This document shows positions 43,606 to 52,623 of a stretch of 64,000 nt of DNA, piece after piece. The position numbers were made by a program, and so were the translations under genes. The notes below the pieces were generated by a model. That model saw only the letters and a list, made by a program, of their open reading frames with translations, was not told where the DNA came from and searched no databases. Origin of the DNA: Vreelandella halophila (GTDB lineage Bacteria; Pseudomonadota; Gammaproteobacteria; Pseudomonadales; Oleiphilaceae); the NCBI RefSeq assembly GCF_019903425.1, contig NZ_JACHUZ010000013.1, forward strand, positions 252,087-316,086, given 5' to 3'. The first letter of the stretch is position 1. The number at the start of each line of letters is the position of its first letter.

Positions 43606-45000
43606 TCAGAGGCTGCCCTTTTCCCAGGGACCGGTGATGGCAAAGGTCACCCCCGGGTCCTGGATGTTCACGAACAGCCAGCGATTGTAGAAGGTCGCTC
43701 CAGCCCACTCGCGGCCCCGATAGTCACCCGCACCGATGTGGTTGGCGGCCCCTGGAAAATGGGAATCGATGGTGGCGACATCGCCGTTGTTCAGACTGAT
43801 GCGATTGCGCGCGAAGGGGAAAACAGTGGCGTCCCGGTTCACCGCGATCAGCCGCTGCTGGGCCTGACCGCCATCCTCGCAGACAAGCAGACCACCACGC
43901 GGACTCACGGCGATGTTGTCCGGGCTGTCCAGATCCGAGGCGCTGCGGCTCTCATAGATCATGGTCAGTTTCTGGCGGCGGGGGTCGTATTCATAGAGCT
44001 GACCGGTACGGTTGCTGCCCCCATCGGTAGCGCTGAAGAAAATCCGGCCTGAATCCTCCCAGCAACCTTCCAGACGGGTGAAGGTCGCGGCTCCCGGGGC
44101 CGACTCGAGCGCGCTGCCCTCTTCAGCCATGGGGTCGTTGACCGGCACCCATTCCACGTCCCAACTGGTGCCGTCAGCGAAGCTCGGGAACCGACCATTG
44201 TCACCGAACACAAAACCCGGCTGATCCTTCACCGCCAGGGCTTCCAGGGTACCGCCGGAGTGCAGGTCACCCCACTTGCCCTCGGGGCGGAACCGGTAGA
44301 ACCCGGCCGGACGCGCATCCTCGGTCTCGTACATGATGCCGGTGGCAGGGTCGATGGCAACCGCCTCGTGGCTGAAGCGGCCCGCGGCCCGGATGGGCCT
44401 GGCATCGCTCACACCAAAGCCGGGCACCTCGAACACCCAGCCGTGCCCCTCCGCGGTTGTCTCCTCGCAGGAGATCCAGGTGCCCCAAGGCGTGCGACCA
44501 CCAGCGCAATTACGGATGGTGCCTCCGAGTGAGGACCAGGAAGCCACGAACTTGCGATTCACCGTATCGAAGATCAGGTTGCTGGTGCCGCCGGCCTCGT
44601 TATCGTCGAACCAGTTCGGTGCCATCACGGCCGGGCGGTCACCAGCTGAGTTCTCGTGGTTGCGGACAATTGCAATCTCGTTGCCACGTGCCGCGACCAC
44701 ACTCATGCCATCGTGAGCACCCGAGGTGGGTGTATCGTCGGACATGACCTGCCCGTGCCAGCCATAAGTGATGTATTCAAAGCCTTCCGGCAGTTCCAGA
44801 AGCTCGAGACCGGTCACTTTGTCGGCCACCGGCTGCAGGGGGCCGTAGTCGCTGCTGAAGGTCTCGGCGGCCGCCACGGATTGGCCGCCAAGGGCAGCGA
44901 ACGCAGCCGTGGCCGCTGTACCACTCTTGACGAAGTCACGCCGCGTAACGGCGATCTCTTGTGAGACATGGTCGATCAGTTGATGGAAATCCTTGTACAT
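43606..45000 (-). CDS. PhoX-family Tat-exported phosphatase-like protein
   Basis: 464 residues from ATG 45000, with a GGGAGGG ribosome site; a longer frame upstream has no such site. The N-terminus has the Tat motif TRRDFVKSG and a hydrophobic stretch ending in AAAETF. The body is a beta-propeller of the DUF839/PhoX class: HDGMSVV, IVRNHENS, SWSSLGGTIRNCAGGRTPWGTWISCEET, GRFSHEAVAIDPATG, DSPDNIAVSPRGGLLVCED. PhoX enzymes are Ca/Fe-dependent periplasmic alkaline phosphatases. It lies next to tatABC, which would export it. No PHO box was found upstream. Confidence 0.85.
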   Translation of the reverse strand: MYKDFHQLIDHVSQEIAVTRRDFVKSGTAATAAFAALGGQSVAAAETFSSDYGPLQPVADKVTGLELLELPEGFEYITYGWHGQVMSDDTPTSGAHDGMSVVAARGNEIAIVRNHENSAGDRPAVMAPNWFDDNEAGGTSNLIFDTVNRKFVASWSSLGGTIRNCAGGRTPWGTWISCEETTAEGHGWVFEVPGFGVSDARPIRAAGRFSHEAVAIDPATGIMYETEDARPAGFYRFRPEGKWGDLHSGGTLEALAVKDQPGFVFGDNGRFPSFADGTSWDVEWVPVNDPMAEEGSALESAPGAATFTRLEGCWEDSGRIFFSATDGGSNRTGQLYEYDPRRQKLTMIYESRSASDLDSPDNIAVSPRGGLLVCEDGGQAQQRLIAVNRDATVFPFARNRISLNNGDVATIDSHFPGAANHIGAGDYRGREWAGATFYNRWLFVNIQDPGVTFAITGPWEKGSL

Positions 45001-45169
45001 GATGCCCTCCCGGGGTTCAGGAAATAGGGATGGGCGATACTGCGTGATTCGCTCCTTGAGCACGCTCCGGCGGGATCGCCGGGAGGTGCAGGGCAGATAC
45101 TGGGGCTGGAAGGTTAAAAGCCGCTGACAGGACGGTGATGTTTTGACAACAGTTTTTTGAAAGGCGGGT

Positions 45170-46027
45170 TCAGGTGCGCTGGCGGATCAGTGCCTCCTGC
45201 GCCACGGAAGCCACAAGCTCCCCGTTGCGATTGAAGAGCGTACCCCGGTTCATGCCCCGTCCGGAAGAAGCGCTGGGGCTGTCCATGTCATAGAGCAGCC
45301 AGTCATCCAGCCGCAGGGCGCGATGGAACCAGATGGCATGATCCAGGCTTGCCACCTGCAGGCCCGGCGTTGAGAACCCGGCGCCATGGGGGCGCATGGA
45401 CGTGGCAAGCAGTCCGAAGTCTGAGGCATAGGCCAGGATCGCCCGGTGCAGAACGGGATCATCCGGAAGCGGGCCCCGCGCCCGGAACCAACTCTGGCGG
45501 CAGGGCTCTCCGGGTTCCGGCCTGAGCGGATCCGTTGGATCGACAGGGCGGATGTCGATCGCGCGCTCCTTCATCATCTGCTCCCGACGTTCCTCCGGGA
45601 TCAGGTGGCGCACCTGCTCGTTCAGTGCCTCTTCGGATTCAAGCCCCTCCGGGTCCGGCGCAGCGGGGACATCAAACTGGTGCTCAAAGCCCTCCTCTGG
45701 AACCTGGAACGACACCATGGCCGTCAGGATCTCGCGCTCATCCTGACGGGCAATCACCCGGCGGACGCTGAAGGTGCCACCATCACGCACACGCTGAACC
45801 TCATAATCGATCCCACGGTGCGGGTTGCCCGGGCGCAGGAAATAGGCGTGCATGGAGTGCGCCAGCCGCCCCTCAACGGTACGGCTGGTGGCCATCAAAC
45901 CCTGACCGAGCACCTGACCCCCGAACACATTGGGAAAGCCGAGATCATCGCTTTCGCCGCTGAAATGGTCGTCCCCGAGCGGCGCGACATCCAGCAGCCC
46001 TACAAGCTTGCGTGTTACCTCTTCCAT
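45170..46027 (-). CDS. tesB: Acyl-CoA thioesterase II
   Basis: 285 residues from ATG 46027, a double hot-dog protein. Conserved pieces include FPNVFGGQVLGQGLMA, HSMHAYFLRPGN and the C-terminal SLDHAIWFHRALRLDDWLLYDMDSPSASSGRGMNRG with the catalytic Asp region. TesB hydrolyses medium- and long-chain acyl-CoA. It is transcribed toward the PhoX-like gene and is 29 bp downstream of rubredoxin reductase. Confidence 0.94.
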   Translation of the reverse strand: MEEVTRKLVGLLDVAPLGDDHFSGESDDLGFPNVFGGQVLGQGLMATSRTVEGRLAHSMHAYFLRPGNPHRGIDYEVQRVRDGGTFSVRRVIARQDEREILTAMVSFQVPEEGFEHQFDVPAAPDPEGLESEEALNEQVRHLIPEERREQMMKERAIDIRPVDPTDPLRPEPGEPCRQSWFRARGPLPDDPVLHRAILAYASDFGLLATSMRPHGAGFSTPGLQVASLDHAIWFHRALRLDDWLLYDMDSPSASSGRGMNRGTLFNRNGELVASVAQEALIRQRT

Positions 46028-46056
46028 ACCACCGGCTCCCGTTATCAACCTGGTTC

Positions 46057-47220
46057 TCAGGCCGGCAGAATAGCCGGCACTTCCTTCGACAGCGACTGTT
46101 TCTCGCCCGCACAGTCACCGGTAACCGCAAAGCCGAGAAGATCACCATTTTCCGAGCGAAACAGGACACGCAGGCTGCAGCCCTCGCCCTCCACATGCCA
46201 TTCGCCAGCCGCATCCGCCGGGGGCGGGCACACGGCCACGGGGCAGGCAGGCGTCTTCACCGTCACCGGCATGCTGCCGTAGTGCACCGGTGTGTGCTCG
46301 CCGGTAAGGCTTTTTGCCAGCGCTCGCGCCGCTGCCATCAGAGGCATGACGTAGGGCAACACATGCCCACAGACCTCGGCGCAGTCCCCCAGGGCATAGA
46401 CACCCGGAGCGCTGGTCTCCAGATACTGGTTCACCCGGATACCGCGGCCGCACTCAAGTCCGGCGGCACTGGCCAGATCCGTACGTGGCTGCAGGCCGAC
46501 GGCCGCAACCCCGAGATCCGCCTCGATCACACGGCCGTCGTCCAGAGTAACGCTGACACCACTACTGGTGCGGTGTACCGCCGTGGCGCTGCGTTCAAGA
46601 TGAAACCGGACGCCGGCCTCTTCCAGCCCGGCCCGCACCGCTTCGGAGGCGGGTTCCGGCAGCAGCGCCGGAAGCACTCTGGCGTCCGGCGCCACGATTT
46701 CCACCTCAAAGCCACCCTTGATCAGGTCATTGGCGAACTCACAGCCGATCAGACCAGCGCCCAGGATCACCACACGACGCGCCCCGGCCACCCCCTCACG
46801 GAACTGGCCATAGTCCGTGAGGTCATTCACCTGATACAGGGCCTCCAGGCCATCACCTTCGAGTGGGATACGGATGGGGTTCGCGCCCCAGGCCAGCACC
46901 AGGCGGCCATAATCAAGCGTTCCGGCGTCCGTCGTAATCCGGCCGGCCTCCGGATCAATGGCCTCAACCCGTGTATGGGTCAGGATACGCGCATTGAGCG
47001 CCTCAGCCTGGGCATCCGCATCCGCCTGCGCCAGCTCATCGGCGGTCTTACCCTTGGCAAAACCGTTGGAAAGCATCGGCTTGGAGTAGCTCCGGCCGTC
47101 GTCGGCCGTCACCAGCACAAGCGGCGTCTCGGTGTCGAGCTTGCGCAGCTCCCGGGCCAGGGTGTAACCGGACAGTCCGGTCCCAATGATGACAACGGGC
47201 AGGTTCTGATTCTGGCTCAT
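46057..47220 (-). CDS. Rubredoxin reductase (NAD-dependent)
   Basis: 387 residues. Two dinucleotide-binding motifs are visible: the FAD motif VVIIGTGLSGYTLA at the start and an NAD motif VILGAGLIGCEFANDL in the middle, with GVYALGDCAEV near the C-terminus. It passes electrons from NAD(P)H to rubredoxin, as in alkane hydroxylase chains or oxidative-stress defence. It starts 8 bp after the rubredoxin gene. No alkane hydroxylase gene is in the window. Confidence 0.93.
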   Translation of the reverse strand: MSQNQNLPVVIIGTGLSGYTLARELRKLDTETPLVLVTADDGRSYSKPMLSNGFAKGKTADELAQADADAQAEALNARILTHTRVEAIDPEAGRITTDAGTLDYGRLVLAWGANPIRIPLEGDGLEALYQVNDLTDYGQFREGVAGARRVVILGAGLIGCEFANDLIKGGFEVEIVAPDARVLPALLPEPASEAVRAGLEEAGVRFHLERSATAVHRTSSGVSVTLDDGRVIEADLGVAAVGLQPRTDLASAAGLECGRGIRVNQYLETSAPGVYALGDCAEVCGHVLPYVMPLMAAARALAKSLTGEHTPVHYGSMPVTVKTPACPVAVCPPPADAAGEWHVEGEGCSLRVLFRSENGDLLGFAVTGDCAGEKQSLSKEVPAILPA

Positions 47221-47228
47221 GGGCGGGC

Positions 47229-47396
47229 TCAGTCGATCTCGACCATTTCAAAGTCTTCCTTGCCTACGCCGCAGTCAGGGCAGGTCCAGTCCTCGGGCAC
47301 GTCCTCCCAGCGGGTGCCCGGCTCAATGCCATCCTCGGGCCAGCCTTCCGCTTCGTCGTAGATGAATCCACAGACTACGCACTGCCACTTTTTCAT
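47229..47396 (-). CDS. Rubredoxin
   Basis: 55 residues: [20 protein letters not shown] at the start and [13 protein letters not shown] near the end, giving the two CxxC pairs that bind a single iron. The length is exactly that of a one-domain rubredoxin. ATG at 47396 has a good AAGGAG site. It is co-directional with and just upstream of its reductase, so it is the electron carrier between that enzyme and an oxygenase or detoxifying partner. Confidence 0.97.
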   Translation of the reverse strand: MKKWQCVVCGFIYDEAEGWPEDGIEPGTRWEDVPEDWTCPDCGVGKEDFEMVEID

Positions 47397-47479
47397 GGCC
47401 TACTCCTTAACGAATGACAAATATGGAGCGCATTCTAACCAAACACTACCCCCGGATTACACCCGACAGTGTCAGAATC

Positions 47480-47508
47480 GGGACAATCGGGTACCGCGGC
47501 GTTATACT
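47480..47508 (+). promoter_or_regulatory. Likely sigma-70 promoter of hpt
   Basis: GGGACA (47480-47485) and TATACT (47503-47508) are 17 bp apart and end about 45 bp upstream of the hpt start. The divergent rubredoxin gene starts about 100 bp to the left. Confidence 0.5.
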
Positions 47509-47553
47509 CGCGCCTTTCAAATCCACCCATGCCCGCGGAGAGCACGTCCAGCC

Positions 47554-48111
47554 ATGTCCCGGAACACAGCTGAAATGCAACAGGTTTTCGACGAAGCCGA
47601 CTGCATCTATACGGAAGGTCAGGTGAGTGAGGCCATGGATCGACTGGCCAGTGAGGTAACCACTACCATCGGCGACCAAGACCCACTCATCCTCTGCATC
47701 ATGAACGGCGGCCTGGTTGTTGCGGGCCAGCTCCTGCCCCGGCTGGGCTTCCCTCTGCAACTGGACTACGCCCAGCTTTCCCGTTACCGGGGCAATACCA
47801 CCGGCGGGGACCTGGAGTGGAAGGTTCACCCACAGGCCCGGCTGAGCGGGCGCACGGTGCTGATCGTTGACGACATCCTCGACGAGGGCGACACCATGGC
47901 CGCGCTCGCCGAGGCCTGCCGGACCGAGGGAGCGGAACGGGTCTGGACACTGGCACTGGTGGAGAAACACCACGACCGCAAGAGCCAGCCGGGCTTCGAG
48001 GCGGATTTCATCGGCCTGCAGACTCCGGACCGTTACCTGTTCGGCTACGGCATGGACTACCAGGGCTACTGGCGCAACGCTCCGGGCATCTACGCGGTCC
48101 GGGGCCTGTAA
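47554..48111 (+). CDS. hpt: Hypoxanthine-guanine phosphoribosyltransferase
   Basis: 185 residues from ATG 47554. The PRPP-binding motif VLIVDDILDEGDTM and the early LILCIMNGGLVVAGQLL are those of type I phosphoribosyltransferases, closest to the bacterial hypoxanthine/guanine class used in purine salvage. Lys and Asp residues of the base site are in the C-terminal EKHHDR...ADFIGLQ region. It is followed by ubiC after 19 bp. Confidence 0.92.
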   Translation: MSRNTAEMQQVFDEADCIYTEGQVSEAMDRLASEVTTTIGDQDPLILCIMNGGLVVAGQLLPRLGFPLQLDYAQLSRYRGNTTGGDLEWKVHPQARLSGRTVLIVDDILDEGDTMAALAEACRTEGAERVWTLALVEKHHDRKSQPGFEADFIGLQTPDRYLFGYGMDYQGYWRNAPGIYAVRGL

Positions 48112-48130
48112 CCCCATGGAGGGCACCGCC

Positions 48131-48676
48131 ATGGGTTTCCGGCCACGCCCCTGGCACTGGCTGCCCCGCTACCAGCGCCGGGTGGTCCGGCACCGTGGTT
48201 CCCTGACACGATTGCTGCGCGGCTTCACCCGCGACCATTTCCATGTCCGGGTCCTGCGGGAGGGTTACCGCCTGCCGAAACCGGACGAAGCCAGGGAACT
48301 CGAGCTGCCAACGCGTCAGAGGGCCTGGATACGGGACGTACAGCTGATCGGAGATGGCACCGCCTGGGTGCAGGCACGCACGGTCATCCCCCTCCACTGC
48401 CTGACAGGCCCGAACCGTCGCCTGCGCCACCTGGGAAACCGCCCGCTGGGCTCCGCGCTTTTCGGCCGCCACCCCTGGTGCCGCGAGGCATTCACCTGTG
48501 GTCAGTGGCAGCCACCCGGGCATGGCGCGCCGTGCCCGGCGCGACGCTCGCGTTTCCGCCGCGGCCAAGGTACCCTGCTGGTCACGGAGTGCTTCCTACC
48601 CCCATTGTGGGACGACATCAGGGACCAGGCCGTGCGCCGCCACCCGACCCACAGGGACAGCCTCCGACCACTCTAG
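48131..48676 (+). CDS. ubiC: Chorismate pyruvate-lyase
   Basis: 181 residues from ATG 48131, which has GGAGGG 7 nt upstream; an ATG at 48116 overlaps that site. UbiC makes 4-hydroxybenzoate from chorismate, the first step of ubiquinone synthesis. Family landmarks include WIRDVQLIGDGTAWVQARTVIP, the LGSALF segment and the C-terminal LLVTECFLPPLW with the active-site Glu. It is directly followed by ubiA. Confidence 0.93.
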   Translation: MGFRPRPWHWLPRYQRRVVRHRGSLTRLLRGFTRDHFHVRVLREGYRLPKPDEARELELPTRQRAWIRDVQLIGDGTAWVQARTVIPLHCLTGPNRRLRHLGNRPLGSALFGRHPWCREAFTCGQWQPPGHGAPCPARRSRFRRGQGTLLVTECFLPPLWDDIRDQAVRRHPTHRDSLRPL

Positions 48677-48702
48677 TCACGGGCTACAACGGACAGGGAA
48701 CC

Positions 48703-49599
48703 ATGACGACGACACGCCTTCAGCCCGCACTGAACCGGGTGCGTCAGCGCCTGCCGGATTTCATACAGCTGATGCGGATCAACCGGCCCATCGGCAGCCT
48801 GCTGCTGCTCTGGCCCACCTGGTGGGCCCTGTGGCTGGCCGCCGACGGCATCCCGAGCCTGGCCAATCTGGTGACCTTCACCCTCGGGGTCTTCTTCATG
48901 CGCGCCGCCGGCTGCGTCATCAACGATTACGCCGACCGCAACCTGGACGGTCACGTCAAACGCACCCGCGAACGCCCCCTCGCCACCGGTCGGGTACGCC
49001 CCGGCGAGGCCATCACCCTGTTCCTGGGCCTCTGCCTGGTGTCTTTCCTGATGGTGGTGTTTTTCACTAACCGGCTTACCCTCTGGCTGTCCTTCGGTGG
49101 CGTGGCACTGGCCTTCATCTATCCGTTCATGAAGCGCTACACCCACCTTCCCCAGATCGTACTCGGGGCAGCTTTCTCCTGGGCCATACCCATGGCCTGG
49201 GCAGCCGAGGCTGGGGAGGTCACCCGCATTGTCTGGCTGCTCTACATCGCCAACCTGGTCTGGACCGTGGCCTACGATACCCTGTACGCCATGGTGGACC
49301 GGGATGACGACCTGAAGATCGGCATCAAGTCCACGGCCGTGCTCTTCGGAGACATGGACCGCGCGGCAGTGGGCATCCTCCAGGCCACGACCCTGCTCAC
49401 ACTGCTGCTGGTCGGGTTCCAGACCGAACTGGGTGCACTCTTTGTGCTGGGGGTGCTCGCCATGGGCGGACTTTTCGGCTACCAGCAGTGGCTCATCCAG
49501 GGCCGGGCGCGGGGCAGCTGCTTCCACGCCTTCCTGAACAACAACTGGGCCGGGTTCGCCGTGTTCCTGGGACTGGCTCTGGATCTGGCCCTGTCATGA
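48703..49599 (+). CDS. ubiA: 4-hydroxybenzoate polyprenyltransferase
   Basis: 298 residues with eight or so membrane helices. Both Asp-rich motifs for Mg-diphosphate binding are intact: NDYADRNLDGHVKRT and DTLYAMVDRDDDLKIGIKS. UbiA attaches the polyprenyl tail to 4-hydroxybenzoate at the inner membrane. It sits 26 bp after ubiC. Its stop codon lies inside the PHO box that serves phoB. Confidence 0.96.
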   Translation: MTTTRLQPALNRVRQRLPDFIQLMRINRPIGSLLLLWPTWWALWLAADGIPSLANLVTFTLGVFFMRAAGCVINDYADRNLDGHVKRTRERPLATGRVRPGEAITLFLGLCLVSFLMVVFFTNRLTLWLSFGGVALAFIYPFMKRYTHLPQIVLGAAFSWAIPMAWAAEAGEVTRIVWLLYIANLVWTVAYDTLYAMVDRDDDLKIGIKSTAVLFGDMDRAAVGILQATTLLTLLLVGFQTELGALFVLGVLAMGGLFGYQQWLIQGRARGSCFHAFLNNNWAGFAVFLGLALDLALS

Positions 49600-49624
49600 T
49601 TCTGTCATAATAAGACTGTGTAAT
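49591..49624 (+). promoter_or_regulatory. PHO box and -10 element of phoBR
   Basis: Two exact direct repeats CTGTCAT (49591-49597 and 49602-49608) are spaced 11 bp apart as in the PhoB consensus. A -10-like TGTAAT (49619-49624) follows 10 bp later, the standard distance. The first repeat covers the ubiA stop codon. This supports phosphate-starvation autoactivation of phoB-phoR. Confidence 0.88.
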
Positions 49625-49650
49625 GGCACAGTAACTGAGCCGACAGAGAT

Positions 49651-50352
49651 ATGGCATCCATGGCCGAAAAAACCGTCCTGATTGTTGATGATGAACCCTC
49701 CATCCGCGAGATGATCGCGGTGGCATTGGAGATGGCGGGCTATCACTATATCGAGGCCGGCGATGCCCGCCATGCACACAGCCTGATCGTGGACGAGCGG
49801 CCGGATCTGATCATCCTCGACTGGATGCTGCCCGGTACCTCCGGCATTGACCTGGCCCGGCGCCTGAAACGCGATGAAGGTACCGCCGAGATCCCCATCA
49901 TCATGCTCACAGCCCGAACCGAGGAGGACAATCGGGTGCAGGGACTGGAGGTGGGCGCGGATGACTACATCACCAAACCCTTTTCGCCCCGGGAAATGGT
50001 GGCCCGACTCAAGGCGGTTCTGCGGCGCTCCACACCGCCCGGCATGGACACGCCGGTCGAAATCGGCGGCATCCACCTGGACCCGGTCGGTCACTGGGTG
50101 ACCATTGATGGCGAATCTGTCAATATTGGCCCCACTGAATACCGCCTGCTGCAGTTCTTCATGACCCACCCGGACCGGGTCTACACCCGCGAGCAGCTTC
50201 TCGACCAGGTCTGGGGCGCGGGCATCTACGTGGAAGAGCGCACGGTGGACGTGCACATACGTCGGCTGCGCAAGGTTCTGGGCGAGGCGCATGGAAAACT
50301 CGTGCAGACGGTCCGGGGTGCCGGGTACCGATTCTCCGCACGCCAGCAGTGA
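49651..50352 (+). CDS. phoB: Phosphate regulon response regulator PhoB
   Basis: 233 residues: receiver with VDDEPSIREM, phospho-Asp in ILDWMLPG, TAR and ADDYITKPFSPREM, then a winged-helix DNA-binding domain with GPTEYRLLQFFMTHPDRVYTREQLLDQVWG and ERTVDVHIRRLRKVL. The start could be ATG 49651 or 49660. It is preceded by a clear PHO box and followed after 15 bp by phoR. Confidence 0.96.
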   Translation: MASMAEKTVLIVDDEPSIREMIAVALEMAGYHYIEAGDARHAHSLIVDERPDLIILDWMLPGTSGIDLARRLKRDEGTAEIPIIMLTARTEEDNRVQGLEVGADDYITKPFSPREMVARLKAVLRRSTPPGMDTPVEIGGIHLDPVGHWVTIDGESVNIGPTEYRLLQFFMTHPDRVYTREQLLDQVWGAGIYVEERTVDVHIRRLRKVLGEAHGKLVQTVRGAGYRFSARQQ

Positions 50353-50367
50353 ATCGCCGGGAATCCG

Positions 50368-51675
50368 ATGAGTAGAGGCCTTAACAAGCACCTGCGTAAG
50401 CTGGCCCTGCTGCTGACCGCGTCCCTACTGGTGGGTTGGCTGCTCGGTCACCCCATCCCGATGCTCGCCCTGGCATTGGCCGTCTACGCCGGCGGGATGC
50501 TTTATCAGCTGATCCGCCTCCACCGTTGGCTCGAAGGCAGCAACCAGGACGCCGAACCGCCCGAAGCGCCGGGGCTCTGGGGCGAGGTTCTGGACGACAT
50601 CTACCGCCTCCAGAAACGTAACCTGCGGGCCCGCGACCGACTCCAGAGCATGATCAACCGAATCCGGGAATCCACCAATGCCCTGCGTGACGGCGTTGTG
50701 ATGACCGACGCCGCCGGCGCCATGGAATGGTGGAACCAGGCAGCGGAAAACCTGTGTGGCTTCAACAGCAGCCATGACCAGGGCGAATACATCCACAACC
50801 TGCTCCGTACCCCGGAGTTCCGCAATTACTTCGAGGCCAAGGCCTACGCGGAACCACTGGAGATTGAATCTCCGGCGCGTCCGCGTACACGGCTTCAGAT
50901 CGAGATCAACCTGTTCGGCGAGGACGACCGGCTCATCACCATCAAGGATGTGACCCGGCTTTACCAGCTGGAGAGAATGCGGCGGGATTTCGTGAGCAAC
51001 GTTTCCCACGAGATGCGGACGCCCCTCACGGTGCTGAACGGCTATCTGGAAACGCTCGCGGAGCAGACCGACCGCATGCCCGCCGGCTGGCAGCGACCGA
51101 TGAATGCCATGCGGCACCAGGCCAACCGCATGGAGGCGCTGATCACGGATCTTCTGCTGCTGTCACGGCTGGAGACCAGCGACCGCAACACCGGCGACAC
51201 GGAATGTAGGCCGACGGATCTGCTGCGCCAGATCCAGCAGGACGCCATGGCCCTTAGCGGCGAGCAGGAACATGAGATCGAACTGCGCATCGGCGACAAC
51301 CGCAGCATCCGTGGTGATGCGGAACAGCTGCGCAGCGCTTTCTCGAACATCATCTTCAACGCGGTGAAATACACCCCCGGCGGCGGCCATATCCGTATTG
51401 ACTACAGCACCGGTGCCGAAGGTATATCACTGAGCGTCACGGATGATGGTCCGGGCATCGATCCGGAACACATTCCCAGGCTCACGGAGCGCTTCTACCG
51501 TGCCGACCCCAGCCGCAGCAAGGAAACCGGCGGAACAGGGCTGGGCCTCGCCATCGTCAAGCACATCCTCTACAACCACGACGGGTACCTGAGCATCGAC
51601 AGCACGCCCGACAGCGGCAGCACCTTCCGCTGCCACCTCCCCGCCAACCGCATCATCCCTGGAAGCGGGCAATGA
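50368..51675 (+). CDS. phoR: Phosphate regulon sensor kinase PhoR
   Basis: 435 residues. One or two N-terminal membrane helices (about 10-45), a linker, a PAS domain (about 95-200), the H-box FVSNVSHEMRTPLTVLNGYLETL, and an ATPase domain with NIIFNAVKYTP, DDGPGI, FYRADPSR and GGTGLGLAIVKHIL. There is no periplasmic sensor, as expected for PhoR, which reads phosphate status through PstSCAB and PhoU. Its last 23 bp overlap the convergent receiver gene. Confidence 0.96.
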   Translation: MSRGLNKHLRKLALLLTASLLVGWLLGHPIPMLALALAVYAGGMLYQLIRLHRWLEGSNQDAEPPEAPGLWGEVLDDIYRLQKRNLRARDRLQSMINRIRESTNALRDGVVMTDAAGAMEWWNQAAENLCGFNSSHDQGEYIHNLLRTPEFRNYFEAKAYAEPLEIESPARPRTRLQIEINLFGEDDRLITIKDVTRLYQLERMRRDFVSNVSHEMRTPLTVLNGYLETLAEQTDRMPAGWQRPMNAMRHQANRMEALITDLLLLSRLETSDRNTGDTECRPTDLLRQIQQDAMALSGEQEHEIELRIGDNRSIRGDAEQLRSAFSNIIFNAVKYTPGGGHIRIDYSTGAEGISLSVTDDGPGIDPEHIPRLTERFYRADPSRSKETGGTGLGLAIVKHILYNHDGYLSIDSTPDSGSTFRCHLPANRIIPGSGQ

Positions 51676-52522
51676 AGTGACTCAGATCCTCCAGCTTCTG
51701 GGGATCATCATCCACGAACCGCACGACGACCTGAACGAACTTCGTATCCGGGTGTTTCTCCTGAGCCTGGAGCTGGTAGACATAACCGTTCAGCCGCGCC
51801 ATCCGGCCTCCCAGATCCACATCCACCACAGCCTGCTCGAGGATCTGCGGCATTGGGTCATCACGCCTGGCGCTGACCCGCACCTCGTTCAGGGTAACCG
51901 CCCGCAAAACCCCCCTCAGCGTCGCCTCAGAGAAGCGCAGATCAACCATGGTGGCTTCCCTGCCCCGCGACGCGCTGGCTGTGCCCGTGGCCTGTGCCCT
52001 CTTTGCACCACCGCTTTCAGTGGATGCCTCCCCGGTCGACGAAGGCGTTTCCTTCTTCTGTGAACCGCTGCCTCCTGTCAGAAGATCCGCAGACTGACGG
52101 AAGGCATCACTGGGGGCCGGTGCTCCCTGACCCTCATCGCCGAGCTGACTGCCCAGCACCTTGCGTACCTTCTTGCCCAGGGATTCCGGGCTGAAGGGTT
52201 TGCCGAGGTAATCAGAGACCCCCTCGCGGATAGCCTCAATCACGTGCTCCTTGTCACCACGGCTGGTCACCATCACGAACGGCGTCTCACTGTACTGGCT
52301 GTGGCCGCGTGCCCACTGCAGCAGCTCCAGCCCCGAGACCTCCGGCATCTCCCAGTCGCACAGGATCAGGTCAAAGCGTTCACGCCCCATCAGGGTCTGG
52401 GCCCTGCGCCCATCTGCCGCCTCATGGAGTTCAATGGAGGGGAACTGAGAGCGCATCGTACGCCTGACCAGATCCCTTACGAAGCTGGCGTCATCCACCA
52501 CCAGGGCCTTGAGTTTGCTCAT
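51653..52522 (-). CDS. CheY-like receiver protein with unknown C-terminal domain
   Basis: 289 residues from ATG 52522. Receiver (1-125: VVDDASFVRDLVRR, phospho-Asp in LILCDWEMPE, VTSRGD, GKPFSPESL). A disordered Ser/Gly/Ala linker (about 130-195) leads to a C-terminal domain of about 95 residues (from MVDLRFSEATLRGVL to the end) that I do not recognise. It lies right beside a Gac/Rsm-type RNA and converges on phoR. It may be a chemotaxis- or surface-related regulator. Confidence 0.85.
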   Translation of the reverse strand: MSKLKALVVDDASFVRDLVRRTMRSQFPSIELHEAADGRRAQTLMGRERFDLILCDWEMPEVSGLELLQWARGHSQYSETPFVMVTSRGDKEHVIEAIREGVSDYLGKPFSPESLGKKVRKVLGSQLGDEGQGAPAPSDAFRQSADLLTGGSGSQKKETPSSTGEASTESGGAKRAQATGTASASRGREATMVDLRFSEATLRGVLRAVTLNEVRVSARRDDPMPQILEQAVVDVDLGGRMARLNGYVYQLQAQEKHPDTKFVQVVVRFVDDDPQKLEDLSHFIARFQG

Positions 52523-52623
52523 TGCGGGTAATCCGACATCGGTTTCCGGGAATACCCTCACTATAGACCTGAATACCCGCTACTGCCCGTACACCGCAGA
52601 TGTCAGCGTTTTTCCATAATACT

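Noticed and set aside
45121-45152. Possible PHO box upstream of the PhoX-like gene
   Set aside because: CTGACAG and TTGACAA occur but are 19 bp apart rather than 11, so the consensus spacing fails.
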